From Macrosoma leucophasiata (taxonomy: Eukaryota > Arthropoda > Insecta > Lepidoptera > Hedylidae), in the NCBI GenBank assembly GCA_036365455.1, contig JAWQUS010000010.1:15570501-15634500 (forward strand): a stretch of 64,000 bases of DNA, written 5' to 3'. Position numbers and translations under genes: made by a program. The first letter of the stretch is position 1. Every line of letters starts with the position of its first letter. Shown piece by piece: positions 34,369-44,119 of this stretch. A model generated the notes under the pieces. It saw only the letters and a program-made list of their open reading frames with translations, made no database searches and was not told where the DNA came from.

Positions 34369-34591
34369 ACGTAACTTCACGCCTGTAATCCCCGAAGGAG
34401 AAGGCAGAGGTAAATGCCTGCATTCAAGCATACATACAAACACCCACAATTCGCCGGTTACGTTTTGGCCCAAGTTACAGAAGGCGAGCCTATTGACATC
34501 ACCGTGCACATTACCTGACTTCGAGGTACTGGGAAACTTCCAGAAAATTGATAAATTTTATCCCAATAGAACCAGAGACAAAAGATTTTAC
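34369..34591 (-). repeat. SINE family A, truncated reverse copy
   Basis: It matches the tail and body of 22213-22526 ('acgcctgtaatccccgaagg', 'ccggttacgttttggcccaa', 'aggtactgggaaacttccag') and stops before the tRNA head. Its head-side end lies inside the tandem duplication at 34538. Confidence 0.8.
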
Positions 34592-35079
34592 ACCGTTATC
34601 AATAAAAATAGACGAAAATAAAACAAATTTACATAATTTACATGCAATTTTATAGCATTACCCGATAATAGAAGCATCATCAAATTTAATCTTTTAAAAA
34701 AACCTTTTTGTTTTATAATAGAAATAAAAAACTTATTTAAAATTTCACAGTCGGAAGCCGGGCATAATATAATATCAAAATTTAGAATAACAGAGCAAAA
34801 TGTAAATAGTTCCAGAAAATTGATAAATTTTATCCCAATAGAACCAGAGACAAAAGATTTTACACCGTTATCAATAAAAATAGACGAAAATAAAACAAAT
34901 TTACATAATTTACATGCAATTTTATAGGATTACCCGATAATAGAAGCATCATCAAATTTAATCTTTAAAAAACCTTTTTGTTTTATAATATAAATAAAAA
35001 ATTTATTTAAAATTTCACAGTCGGAAGCCGGGCATAATATAATATCAAAATTTAGAATAACAGAGCAAAATGTAAATAG
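34538..35079 (+). repeat. Tandem duplication, unit about 270 bp
   Basis: 34538-34809 and 34810-35079 are nearly identical (ttccagaaaattgataaatt ... cagagcaaaatgtaaatagt). I see only a handful of differences: two missing bases in the 'cttttaaaaaaacc' run, 'atagcatta' against 'ataggatta', and single changes in an AT-rich stretch. The unit includes the cut end of the SINE, so the duplication came after that insertion. Confidence 0.93.
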
Positions 35080-35089
35080 TTGAAGATTG

Positions 35090-35800
35090 TCAATCACTTG
35101 ACGCGAAATTGAAGGGAACTGTGAGTTTACGGTATAAAAAGCAGTACTTGGGGTACCTCAAAAGCAAAAACCAAATCCTTATTGGATCACTCGTGTGCCA
35201 TGCCTGTATCTGTGTCTGTCTATCTGTTACAACCAATTTACGTTGTAACTATTGACGGATGAGTTAAATTTTAGTACACGGCCGATTGGGCTAATTTTAG
35301 TTTTGAATGATTTGGAAGTACAGGAAAGGTTTAAAAGGTAAGAAAATATGAAGAAATTGAAGGGAAATAGTAAAAACCACTATTTCATTTTCCCATACAA
35401 ATAATCCGTATCTATAAAACCTTTGACACATTATTTAATTCTGAGGCAATACTATTTTTTTACAGTATTTAATAGTTGATTAAAATTCTACAAAAGTTAC
35501 TGTTGTGCTACATTATATTAAATGGTAAATAGCGGATATTCAGGTCGCATACCCGCATCCCTTCGACCTGGACAGGCATGGAACAAACAGCTGACAGCGC
35601 TACCCTTTGAATTTTAATATAAAGATATTCACATTACATTATAATATGCTCAGAACTTGCTCAGAATATTAGTGGATCGTTGACTATATTTTAGGGTTCC
35701 GTACCTCAAAAAACTATATTTTTATAGGATGACTGTTGTGTGTGATCACTGTCTGTTACAGCCAATTTGCTTTGAAACTACTAGTCCGATTGAGTTGAGA
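35090..35800. repeat. Mixed old repeat fragments
   Basis: 35355-35453 (aattgaagggaaatagtaaa ... cattatttaattctgaggca) recurs at 63720-63825. 35690-35795 starts 'agggttccgtacctcaaaa' and has 'tgttacagccaatttgcttt', related to the repeat scrap at 10680. No gene. Confidence 0.55.
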
Positions 35801-35802
35801 TA

Positions 35803-37083
35803 ACAGGTTGGGAAAAAAGTCTTTTCGCATTATAGTATGTATGAACTTGTAATAAAATCTCTTTGGCTGTAGTATTTGTATCTGGCTGGTTTTGGTATCA
35901 TTGAAAGTTAAAATTTTAAAGAACATAATTCCAAATTCAAATTAGGCAAATGTGTGATTTTCATTTGCTTTTCGTACTGTCAAGATGAGTGAATCTAATG
36001 AAGAAATTCGATACATTTTAAAATTTTACTACAAAAAACGTAAAAATGAAACGCAAGCCGCGAAAAAAATTGCGATGTTTATGGACCTAGTGCAGTATCT
36101 ATGAGAGTAGCACAAATTTGGTTTAAGCGTTTTCAATCCGGAAATTTTGATGTCAAAGATGCACCTCGCTCTGGTCGCCCTATTACGGATAAAATGGATG
36201 CCATTTTTGAAAAAGTGGAGCAAGTCGACAGATCAGTAGTTACGACGTAGCTGGAGAACTGAGAATTGATCACAAAACAGTTTTGGCGCATTTGAAAAAA
36301 GCTGGGTACAAAAAAAAGCTCGATATTTGGGTACCTCACGAGCTCACTGAAAGAAACCTAATGAACCGTGTACTCATTTGTGATTCTTTATTACGACGTA
36401 ATGAAACCGAATCATTTTTGAAGAAGCTGATAACTGGTGATGAAAAGTGGATCACGTACGACAAGAACGTGCGAAAAAGGTCGTGATAAAAGGCCGGTCA
36501 GGCTTCACAGACTGTGGCGAAACCCGGGTTAACTCGCAATAAGGTGATGTTGTGTGTGTGGTGGGATTGGAAGGGCATTATTCATTATGAGCTATTACCA
36601 CCAGGCAGGACTATCGATTCTGAACTCTACTGCGAACAACTGATGAGATTAAAGCAAGAAGTTGAGAGAAAGCGGCCGGAATTGATCAACAGAACGGGTG
36701 TGGTGTTTCATCACGATAACGCTAGACCTCACACATCTATAGCCACTAAGCAAAAATTAAGAGAGTTTGGCTGGGAGGTGTTAATGCATCCGCCGTATAG
36801 TCCTGACCTTGCACCTTCAGATTTCCACCTGTTTCGGTCTCTTCAGAATTCTTTATGCAATTTTAGGTTAACATCACGAAAGGACTGCCAAATCCACTTG
36901 TCGCGGTATTTTGATGAGAAGTTCCAAAATTTTTATAGCAATGGAATCATGTCCCTACCTACAAGATGGCAAAAGATTATCGAACAAAATGGTACATACA
37001 TACTTTAGTTAAATTTAAATCAACTTTATTAAAAAATGTTTTGAATTATCTTAAAAAATGCGAAGAAACTTTTTCCCCAACCT
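35803..37083 (+). mobile_element. mariner-type DNA transposon, inactive
   Basis: Terminal inverted repeats of about 27 bp: aggttgggaaaaaagtcttt at the 5' end (35805 onward) and its match at the 3' end, seen in reverse as aaactttttccccaacct (37066-37083). The span of about 1.28 kb and the DD34D-like transposase fit a full-length mariner. A TA lies at 35801-35802 next to the 5' end, and TA is also present beside the 3' end, but the exact target duplication is blurred. Confidence 0.9.
35985..37008 (+). pseudogene. mariner transposase, broken
   Basis: Starts at ATG 35985 (MSESNEEIRYILKFYYKKRK) with the N-terminal DNA-binding region. A frameshift near 36070 moves to a frame with VSMRVAQIWFKRFQSGNFDV and APRSGRP. 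A second shift near 36220-36240 leads to the SYDVAGELRIDHKTV frame. Two adjacent stops, TGA 36484-36486 and TAA 36487-36489, interrupt it, after which the same frame runs to TAG 37006-37008. Catalytic aspartates are visible in TGDEKW, HHDNARPHT and YSPDLAPSDFHLF, the last a mariner signature. The family cuts and pastes DNA at TA sites. Four lesions make this copy non-functional. Confidence 0.92.
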
Positions 37084-37089
37084 ATATCA

Positions 37090-37980
37090 AGAACTTTATA
37101 TATTGATTTGTACAGACAAAAATAAAAACAAGGTAAAATAGCCTCACTGGAATAAAGATGGTATTTCCTACCAACACTAAAAGTTATACTATGTATATAC
37201 TAAACTTTAAATTTAACTTATTATTCCGAGCTAAATATTTTAAACTTCGGAAAATGTTCTATAAGTTTTCAAAACAATATTTTTAAGCTGTTTCACCTTG
37301 ACCCTTTTTTTATTTATGATACAAATCTTAACAAGATCTTTTGGTTTGCATATAAAAAAATCCATGAATCAAAGATTCCATATTTGGGGTATAGATGTGT
37401 AAAATAAATAACTAAATCTCCAGCGTAAAGGCGACTTTTGTCCTCCAAAAGTCTCATTCAATTGGCCCCCAAAAAGGAATAGATTTTTTTAGTTATGTGA
37501 GATATAGTATTTTATGACATATATCATACGAGTACTTTCACATTTTTAATAATAGTAAGATAGGAAAACTTATAGGAATTATATGGTGCTTATGGTTACT
37601 TTCATACGTAATTCGTAATTATTCGTAATTCGTAAATACGTAATTTCTTTTTTTTTTCTTTGTGTACCTACTATTATTATTGTTTGTTGTTTTAAAATTA
37701 ATTGTTTGTGTTTTTCAACCTGTATTGTCTTTGTGTGTTCCTCGGCTAAGCGCCAAATAAACGCCTTCTATCTTCTTCTATCCATTTGTACGAAATCCGA
37801 GTTTACGAGTCTAACTTCCACTTGTCCTACTTTTTATGTGCTATGAAACAATAAGGCCTCTTGATAATATTGCGTGCAAATGTTACAGATGTTTAAGTTT
37901 GCTTATAAAAATAGCATTTATTACTTTTTCTAAGATAACTTTTGCACCACAATGTAAGAACAGGGAAAATAAAAGTTTTT
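37090..37980. other. No gene seen
   Basis: AT-rich. 'taattcgtaattattcgtaa' forms a small direct repeat at about 37608-37645. No other structure. Confidence 0.35.
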
Positions 37981-37988
37981 TGTACCTA

Positions 37989-38060
37989 TGTATGTATTTT
38001 CACGTCAAGTCGCTTACGGGATGGGCAGAGAATGTGAAGCGCTAGATATCACAAATAATC
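37989..38060 (-). repeat. LINE tail L, decayed
   Basis: 'tattttcacgtcaagtcgct', 'acgggatgggcagagaatgt' and 'gcgctagatatcac' match tail family L with many changes. Confidence 0.5.
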
Positions 38061-38146
38061 TAATGGTGGATTTGAAAAACATAGGGGATTAAATAGAACC
38101 TTAATTTTTCGATTAATGAAACCATTTGTGAAATATTACCTGCTGG

Positions 38147-38345
38147 CGACCCGATTAGTCCAGCGGTGTGAGATGACCATTTGATTCGAAGGGTCACGGG
38201 TTCGATCCCCGCACCGGAACAAATATTTGTATGTACAGATATTTGTTTCGGGTCTGGGTGTTTGTGTATGTGTTGTATGTGTACAACGGCACCCACGACT
38301 AAGGTTTATACCTTTTGTGGGGCTGTGAGTGTAAGCGTATTTTTT
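38147..38345 (+). repeat. tRNA-derived SINE, family B
   Basis: The head has an A-box-like gattagtccagcggtgtg and a B box cgggttcgatccccg. The body is 'acaaatatttgtatgtacag', 'tttgtttcgggtctgggtgt', 'tgtacaacggcacccacgac' and it ends 'gtgggg ctgtgagtgtaagcg' with a T-run. A truncated copy is at 43960-44113. Confidence 0.85.
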
Positions 38346-38600
38346 TTTAAGTCAGTTTCCAGCCACGTTCATGACCCGCTGCCAGGGGTATATACCTAAA
38401 TGGTGATATCTAGGCATCTGAAAAAAATCGTGATAATAATAGTGTACATAACCAAATTAAAAAGGAAACTATCACAGCTCAGTAGGATTCACCAGTTTAA
38501 GAGTTACACACGATCAACTGAATAAATGTTCTGAAGAGGGAACACTATATATTCTGCGTGGCTATATATTCAGCCGATAGAAAGTTTGTTGTTTTAGGAA

Positions 38601-38750
38601 CTCTAAAGAGTCGCACTCGTGCATGTCGTTGAATTTAAAAAAATAATGAGCGCGGTAAAAGAACAAAGCCAGTTCTACTAAGTACAACATGTCTATCCCC
38701 GGAAAAATCCCGACCATTAAATTCAGCGCCGTTTTATGCGTACTGGCATC
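38601..38750 (+). other. Member 1 of a diverged non-coding pair
   Basis: agcgcggtaaaagaacaaag, tacaacatgtctatc, ccggaa and atgcgtactg occur in the same order as in 41026-41165. No reading frame is preserved. It could be duplicated regulatory DNA or an old repeat. Confidence 0.5.
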
Positions 38751-38754
38751 GGGA

Positions 38755-39620
38755 ACAAAGGTTCTTTGCTCATTGGAGTCAGACCGTGTTGGTAATACTC
38801 TACTCTTAACACGTAATTAATTATTAAATTAATATTATTAAGTCGCGTCACTAACATTCTTAACATCAACTACTTACATGCACTTTTGATATAAAGAATT
38901 AAGTTGAAGTCAAACAATGTTTAGTTACGGTTTTCTAATTCTTTGACTTGGTAGTGAAATGAGGTGAGTGATGGAGTGAGAATGAGAATTGTGCCGCGAA
39001 AATCTGTTAAATGGCAATTGAATGAACTAATCTATTTTTAATAAAGTTATCGTATAAAAAAATCTTGCAATGTTCAATATAACTACTTTATAATAATTTG
39101 ATAGTCAGCGGTATTATTATAAGTACATTGCAATTTAAAATAACAAGTCTTGCTTTTAGATTTAGAAGAACATGTCTATCAGCACATTATTTTAAGAATC
39201 ATACTGGTGTGCATTACTATTAGCACTGGTTGAAACAAAACTGGTTGTTAATAATTTAATGAACATAATTTAGATGAGTTCATTTATTGAAATTCTGTAC
39301 ATAGTATAAAATATTTTTTATGTTTTATAAGCTACCAGCCGCCTATAACCTTAGATCATTCAAAGTACTTACGCAATTACAATTTATGTTGCGGTTCATA
39401 TACAGAGTGATGAAGATTTTTTTTATAATTATTATGTATGTAGGTATAATACATTCAAACCCGGTTGCACACGAGTGTTGATTGAACTTCACGGCAACAT
39501 ACAAATTTGGAATGTTTCCCAACATTTATGAATTTTCCCCTTAGTATTTTCAACTAAATATTGAAAAAAAAAATGTCCTCCATTGTTAGTTTAAAAAATC
39601 TTTCATTTATCAGATTTATG
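38755..39620. other. No gene seen
   Basis: AT-rich, no recognised repeat; the minus frame at 39343-39525 is unsupported. Confidence 0.35.
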
Positions 39621-39624
39621 ATTA

Positions 39625-39648
39625 GGGGAGGTAGGGGAGGGACGGGCA
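39625..39648 (+). repeat. 5' TIR with G-quadruplex motif
   Basis: Four G-runs in 22 bases, GGGG-AGGTA-GGGG-A-GGG-AC-GGG, fit the G3+N1-7 quadruplex rule on the plus strand. Confidence 0.85.
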
Positions 39649-39858
39649 GTCGGGAGACATGGGCACTCCCATTTTTTTCTGATCTATCTTTTTTCTTAAT
39701 TTGGTAGTTTTCTTTACCGTCTGGCAACACTGTTCATCCATAGACTATCTGTCATTTCCGTCAGTTGTCAAACACAAACACATTTGAAAGTTATGTGCTC
39801 GTAAAAGTAAATATTTTTTTGTGGTTTCGGAACGTAATACAGAGAAAAGAATCGGAAG

Positions 39859-40543
39859 GTATGAGTATTTTTTATTATATATTTATTTATTTATTTATTT
39901 ATTTAAGGAAACTTACAGCTTTTTGTAATACATATGGTTATGGTAGGACATGAATAATTCATTAGCCAAAATAGTTCCAATGCTAAAAATTACATAGCGA
40001 ACACTACAGAATTTTGAATAAGTTTAAGTACATTCAAAAAATTTTAATACAAATAATTATTTCGTGTATATACAATACATGAAAAAGTTATTTGTAGGAA
40101 ATTGACAAAAAGTAAACATTAGGTATTAACTTTTTTCACAGATAGAGTAAAATTACACAGTTTGCAGTTGAACATGTCAATGTGATTATATCGTTTATTA
40201 TGTATGTTGCAAGCTCTGACCAAAAATCTATTTTTAGCATAGTTTGTTCTACAATTTGGAGTTGAAAAAACTGAAAAAACCGCATTGGAGCGAATGTTCA
40301 CCTTGGGACACCTAAATATCTATTGTATATTTACTAACTAATAAATCAAACTAAAATTCAGGTCTAGGTACCTAAATTTAAAAAAAATCTGGTAACTTGT
40401 GTTGAAAATGGGTACAGAGGGAGCAATGGGCATTCTGACGTGAGGGAGGTTTGGGCATGCCCAATGCTCCCTTCTATATTCTGGGTATAGGAACTTTTGA
40501 AAATTATAATTGCCTGCTTTTATTTAACTATTTTTTATTTCAG
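39859..40543 (+). other. Probable intron of the pogo-like element
   Basis: A strong donor, ggaag|gtatgagt, lies at 39858/39859, and an acceptor, ttttttatttcag, ends at 40543, four bases before the ATG of the helix-turn-helix frame. The exon before the donor would be a 5' leader within about 39700-39858. An (attt)n tract lies just inside the intron. Confidence 0.5.
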
Positions 40544-40547
40544 AAAG

Positions 40548-40694
40548 ATGCCATTTAAATTTAAAAAAAAAGGTTTGCGACGGGAAATTCCCAAAGATTT
40601 GATATTACGAGCCATAGAAGAGGTATCAAACGTAAAAACAACAGCTAACAAATATCAAATCCCTAGATCAAGTTTGCAACGATATCTTAAATAA
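40548..40694 (+). CDS. Helix-turn-helix exon of a pogo-like transposase
   Basis: ATG 40548 opens 48 codons ending at TAA 40692-40694. The protein starts with a basic stretch, MPFKFKKKGLRREIPKDL, then RAIEEVSN and TTANKYQIPRSSLQRYLK, a pipsqueak-type helix-turn-helix as found at the N-terminus of pogo/Tigger transposases and Psq-domain proteins. In those it binds the terminal repeats. The rest of the transposase is missing, so this could act only as a small DNA-binding protein, perhaps competing at element ends (inference). The open frame extends upstream to 40497 but the acceptor site and the family start favour 40548. Confidence 0.65.
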   Translation: MPFKFKKKGLRREIPKDLILRAIEEVSNVKTTANKYQIPRSSLQRYLK

Positions 40695-40983
40695 GATTTT
40701 GTAAAAGATTGTTATTACTTTTATTTTCGGAGTCTATTATGTATATAAAGTATTTTACAGGCCATGCCCAAGCCTCCCATTGGGTGTGCCCATATTTCAA
40801 TACCATAGGGAGCATTGGGCATTTTTGACTTAATTTTTAAATTATTTCGTAATGTTGAGACTATTATAATTATAAGAAAGTTCTTTATAAGATATCTAGC
40901 CAAATGTATGGTGCAATAAGAAGTGGCAATAAATGTTGATTATCTATAAAATCTGATTTTTCATGCATTAAATTGTGAAAAAG

Positions 40984-41007
40984 TGCCCATCCCTCCCCTA
41001 CCTCCCC
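40984..41007 (-). repeat. 3' TIR with G-quadruplex motif
   Basis: On the minus strand it reads GGGG-AGGTA-GGGG-A-GGG-AT-GGG, mirroring the 5' end, so both element ends could fold as quadruplexes on opposite strands. Confidence 0.85.
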
Positions 41008-41025
41008 TACTCCGATAGCGGTTTT

Positions 41026-41165
41026 ATTAAAGAGCCGCTCTCAACACATATCGTTCAGGTTAAAATATTTAACAAGCGCGGTGAAAAAGAACAAAGCTGA
41101 ATCTGTGTGTTGTACAATATGTATATCGCCGGAATGCTGCATTTAATGCGTACTGACATTGATTG
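41026..41165 (+). other. Member 2 of a diverged non-coding pair
   Basis: aaagagccgctct, agcgcggtgaaaaagaacaa, tgtacaatatgtatatc and taatgcgtactgac align in order with 38601-38750. The pogo-like element sits between the two. Confidence 0.5.
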
Positions 41166-41384
41166 GTTGGTGACATACCGAATACGTTTACTACCAGTAC
41201 CTCGAGTTTACCTACTTGTATTCTTGTAACAATTTCAATAACAGACAATTATACCGAATTCATAAAAGTTCGCCATGATTATCCTCTCCCTTTTTTGACT
41301 TCGGATATTTTTGGTATGTCATAGCAAACAAGCGTATATTTCATATTGAGGGTAAGTATAGCACAAACATCTGCAAAAATACGG

Positions 41385-41570
41385 AGATTTCAATGTAGAT
41401 GCGTTATCACTCCTGAGGTCTAAGTTGTCATACCTCTGTGCCAGAAATTACATTACCGTACACTTCCTGACCAAGACACGATAGCGCTGAACACAACCAT
41501 TTAGCGGTGGTAGAGTGGGTAATGTGGTGCCTACACCCGCGAGCTCCATTAACCAGTAAAAAGTTCATAC
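41385..41570 (-). repeat. Family M reverse copy, partial
   Basis: 'ctcctgaggtctaagttgtc', 'cctctgtgccagaaattaca', 'cgatagcgctgaacacaacc' and 'gagctccattaaccagtaaa' follow the family in reverse. The tail-side end is decayed. Confidence 0.65.
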
Positions 41571-41574
41571 CATA

Positions 41575-42395
41575 ATACCACTCGTATTTGCTAATGCACA
41601 GACATCAATCCTGGAAATTATAGATACATGTACAAACTGCAATCTTTTAGGCACTACACCTATTTGTATTTATCATAATTTGAATAAGCCATTCGAAATG
41701 GTGTAAACAAGAAATAAACATAATTTGCAATCAGTATTATAATTTGAAAAAATAATGTTGATCACAAGTATGAAAATAATCTATTTAAAAAAAAACATTA
41801 TCTCTGTTCTGTAATGAAAACTTATAAACAGTCATAGGTACAATAGATTATTTAACTACTGTACTGAAAATTCTTAATTCGCTGTAACACGCAATACTAC
41901 TTGAGTCTTTGAAACAAGGTGACATCTCACCGGGGCGGCCTAGCTGCCTAATTACCTTCTTTACTGCAGACCCTGAATACTTGAACGTGCCATTCATGAA
42001 ATATTTTTGGACGTTCCATCTCTGTTTACCGTATATCTAATGATGCGACCCAGTTTCTTATTGTATATTTAACACTCAATTTTTGTACATATTGTAACTC
42101 CTTTCTAAAAAACCATCCAAAGATTTTTAATTGAAAATAATATATTGGGTTGCCCAGGAACCGATTATCAAAGATATATGATGTTGATTCACTAGAAATC
42201 AAATAAAGTGGTGATAAACTACACAAGAAAATTTTTTTTTACACAAAGATTTTTTACAGCAACTTTCGGGTTAGTGCTCTTTGCCTTACGATACTGTCGA
42301 TTAACACAAGTAAAACTTAACCTCCCATTTACATTGGGTAACTTGAATGTATGCCTATACTAATCACTAAACGGGATTACAGGTGTGATGTGACG
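41575..42395. other. No gene; SINE scrap
   Basis: 'gggattacaggtgtgatgtg' at 42374 is a SINE family A tail scrap. No coding frame is supported. Confidence 0.35.
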
Positions 42396-42399
42396 TTTA

Positions 42400-42973
42400 T
42401 AGGTTGGAATCCCACTGCAAAATTATTGCGCTCATCCATATGTGCTGCAAACGTAATTTTTACGCATATTTATCATCTAGAGAATATATATACACTAGGT
42501 TTGCCTACCAAAAATTGACCGCAAGTATTTTTATTTATTGGGAAAAAAAATATTTCAAGTAGTTGTTTAATTCAATGAATTATCGTCTACTTCACGGCAA
42601 TATGTATAAAGACTCGAAAGAAAAATCAAGGCTGCCTTTGCAAACTTCATATTTTAACTTTCATATTTACGTTCCGCCCCGATACTTACCTTTTTAACGT
42701 TAATAACTTACATTTATTATTTATATATCAAATTAAAGCTATTTTTTTTTCTCATTATGATAGTATACAGGAGCCAAATTAAATCGGCCGCAAATAAAGA
42801 TTGGCTGGATTGGAGAAAGCTGTTAAAGATAAAATAATTTAATTAAAAATACTATCGGTCATATTTTGATAGGCAATCTAATAGATATATATTCTCTAGA
42901 TCATAAATTTACGTAAGAATCAGTTTTGCAGCATAACTGGATGAACGAAATAATTCTGCAGTGGGATCCTAGC
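42400..42973. mobile_element. Non-autonomous element with about 130-bp TIRs
   Basis: The left end (42400-42532) and right end (42843-42973) are inverted copies. Paired parts include atcccactgcaaaattatt and aataattctgcagtgggat, atctagagaatatatat and atatattctctagat, and ttgcctaccaaaa and ttttgataggcaa. The centre is AT-rich with no frame. A short DNA-transposon derivative (MITE) is the best reading; the target duplication is not clear. Confidence 0.8.
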
Positions 42974-42974
42974 C

Positions 42975-43360
42975 TATTGTTTAAATCACATAAAAAGCCC
43001 ACTCAAAAAAACGTTCCATGCCAACATTTGATGATTTGATAACTCAAACTTACCTAAAAAGATAAAACCACTACAACAGTGGTTTTGTTTTATAACAGCA
43101 ACATCAACGAAATCAATGTCTGGTAGACATTTCACCGTAATTCATAGTAATATGTAATCGATGTAAACCTAATGGTATGGATGTGATTACTTAATAGCAA
43201 TTTTCTCGTACATTGGCTACCTCTCGCTGCTCGCTTGGTTGCAGTAATTGTTACGTCACGAGGGATGACGATACGGAAAACCTTATTAGCTTATTGAGTT
43301 ACATACATACTTCGAGTAGTCCTTATAGTATTTAAAATTAATTCAACACAAAATCTATTT
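42975..43360. other. No gene seen
   Basis: AT-rich; 'aacgcttccatgccaacatt'-type text has no partner in the window. Confidence 0.3.
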
Positions 43361-43364
43361 CAAA

Positions 43365-43520
43365 TTTTTACTAGTGCGAATGTAAATTGTTGCTAAGGAA
43401 AATCCAGACTGACCTACCTTGATCAAATAGGTCCAGAACTGTCTCAGAGTGGGATTAAAAGTCTTGGGTCTCGGCGTGCATGAAGAGAATAATGAATGTA
43501 GAAGAAGCACGGGAGGACTA
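43365..43520 (+). pseudogene. Decayed LINE C-terminal fragment
   Basis: 'gcgaatgtaaattg', 'gactgacctaccttgatcaa', 'ggcgtgcat' and 'gaagaagcacgggagg' match 23370-23520 in order with deletions. The frame is lost. Confidence 0.6.
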
Positions 43521-43639
43521 GGAAAAACACTGCAATAATCAACGACCCCTGATCCTAAAATATATACCACACATTTTTGGCCTTTTAGGTAGGTACATTA
43601 AACAAAATGGCTATAGATTTCTAGTTCTTTTGTCTAGTT

Positions 43640-43770
43640 ACTAATCTGTTTGTTGCTAACTAACAGTATTCAACACTGTCTTGTTATAACAATCTGGTAA
43701 TGGACGGCTCTGGAATAACAGGAACAGAGCTTAGGCTACAATAAAAACACATTTACTCTCAGGTCTTAGT
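43640..43770 (+). repeat. Very diverged family M piece
   Basis: 'acagtattcaacactgtctt', 'taatggacggctctgg' and 'aacaggaacagagctta' follow the family M middle only loosely. Confidence 0.3.
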
Positions 43771-43959
43771 TTTGTCTCTGGGACTGTAATGGTTGGATCA
43801 ACGATTCAAAACACAAAAGCACTGAACCAGCTACCAATCAGAAACATACAATTCGATCGATTAGACATCGAAGTATTACTTAGTCCTCCGTATGATTCTG
43901 AATTATAAGTAAGATACTCATGGCTTACTTTTACCAACAAAAACTACCTTTGCTTCGAA

Positions 43960-44113
43960 GAGTCGCGGGTTCGATCCCCGCACCGGGACAAATATTTGTA
44001 TGGCCTACAGATATTTGTTTCGGGTCTAGGTGTTTGTGTATGTATTGTATGTGTATAACGGCACCTACGACACAGGTTTATACCTACTGTGGGGCTGTGA
44101 GTGTAAGCGTATT
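43960..44113 (+). repeat. SINE family B, 5'-truncated
   Basis: It begins inside the tRNA-like head at the B box (gcgggttcgatccccgca) and runs through the full body and tail, with a 5-nt insertion (tatggcc) relative to 38147. Confidence 0.85.
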
Positions 44114-44119
44114 TTATTT

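Larger units (their letters stand above)
39625..41007 (+). mobile_element. pogo/Tigger-like element with G-rich TIRs
   Basis: A TA dinucleotide flanks both ends (39623-39624 and 41008-41009). The terminal inverted repeats are ggggaggtaggggagggacg at the 5' end and the same with one change (gggatg) in reverse at the 3' end. The 1,383-bp element has an exon-intron layout leading to a short helix-turn-helix frame, but no catalytic domain, so it would need a transposase supplied in trans. Several tgggcat/gggagca motifs lie inside (40419-40433, 40452-40473, 40760-40825). No other copy is in the window. Confidence 0.85.

Noticed and set aside
37836..38045. 69-codon frame reading into a LINE tail
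   Set aside because: It runs from unique AT-rich DNA into tail family L, so the frame is chance.
38155..38220. Functional tRNA gene
   Set aside because: The acceptor stem does not close and the sequence continues into SINE family B.
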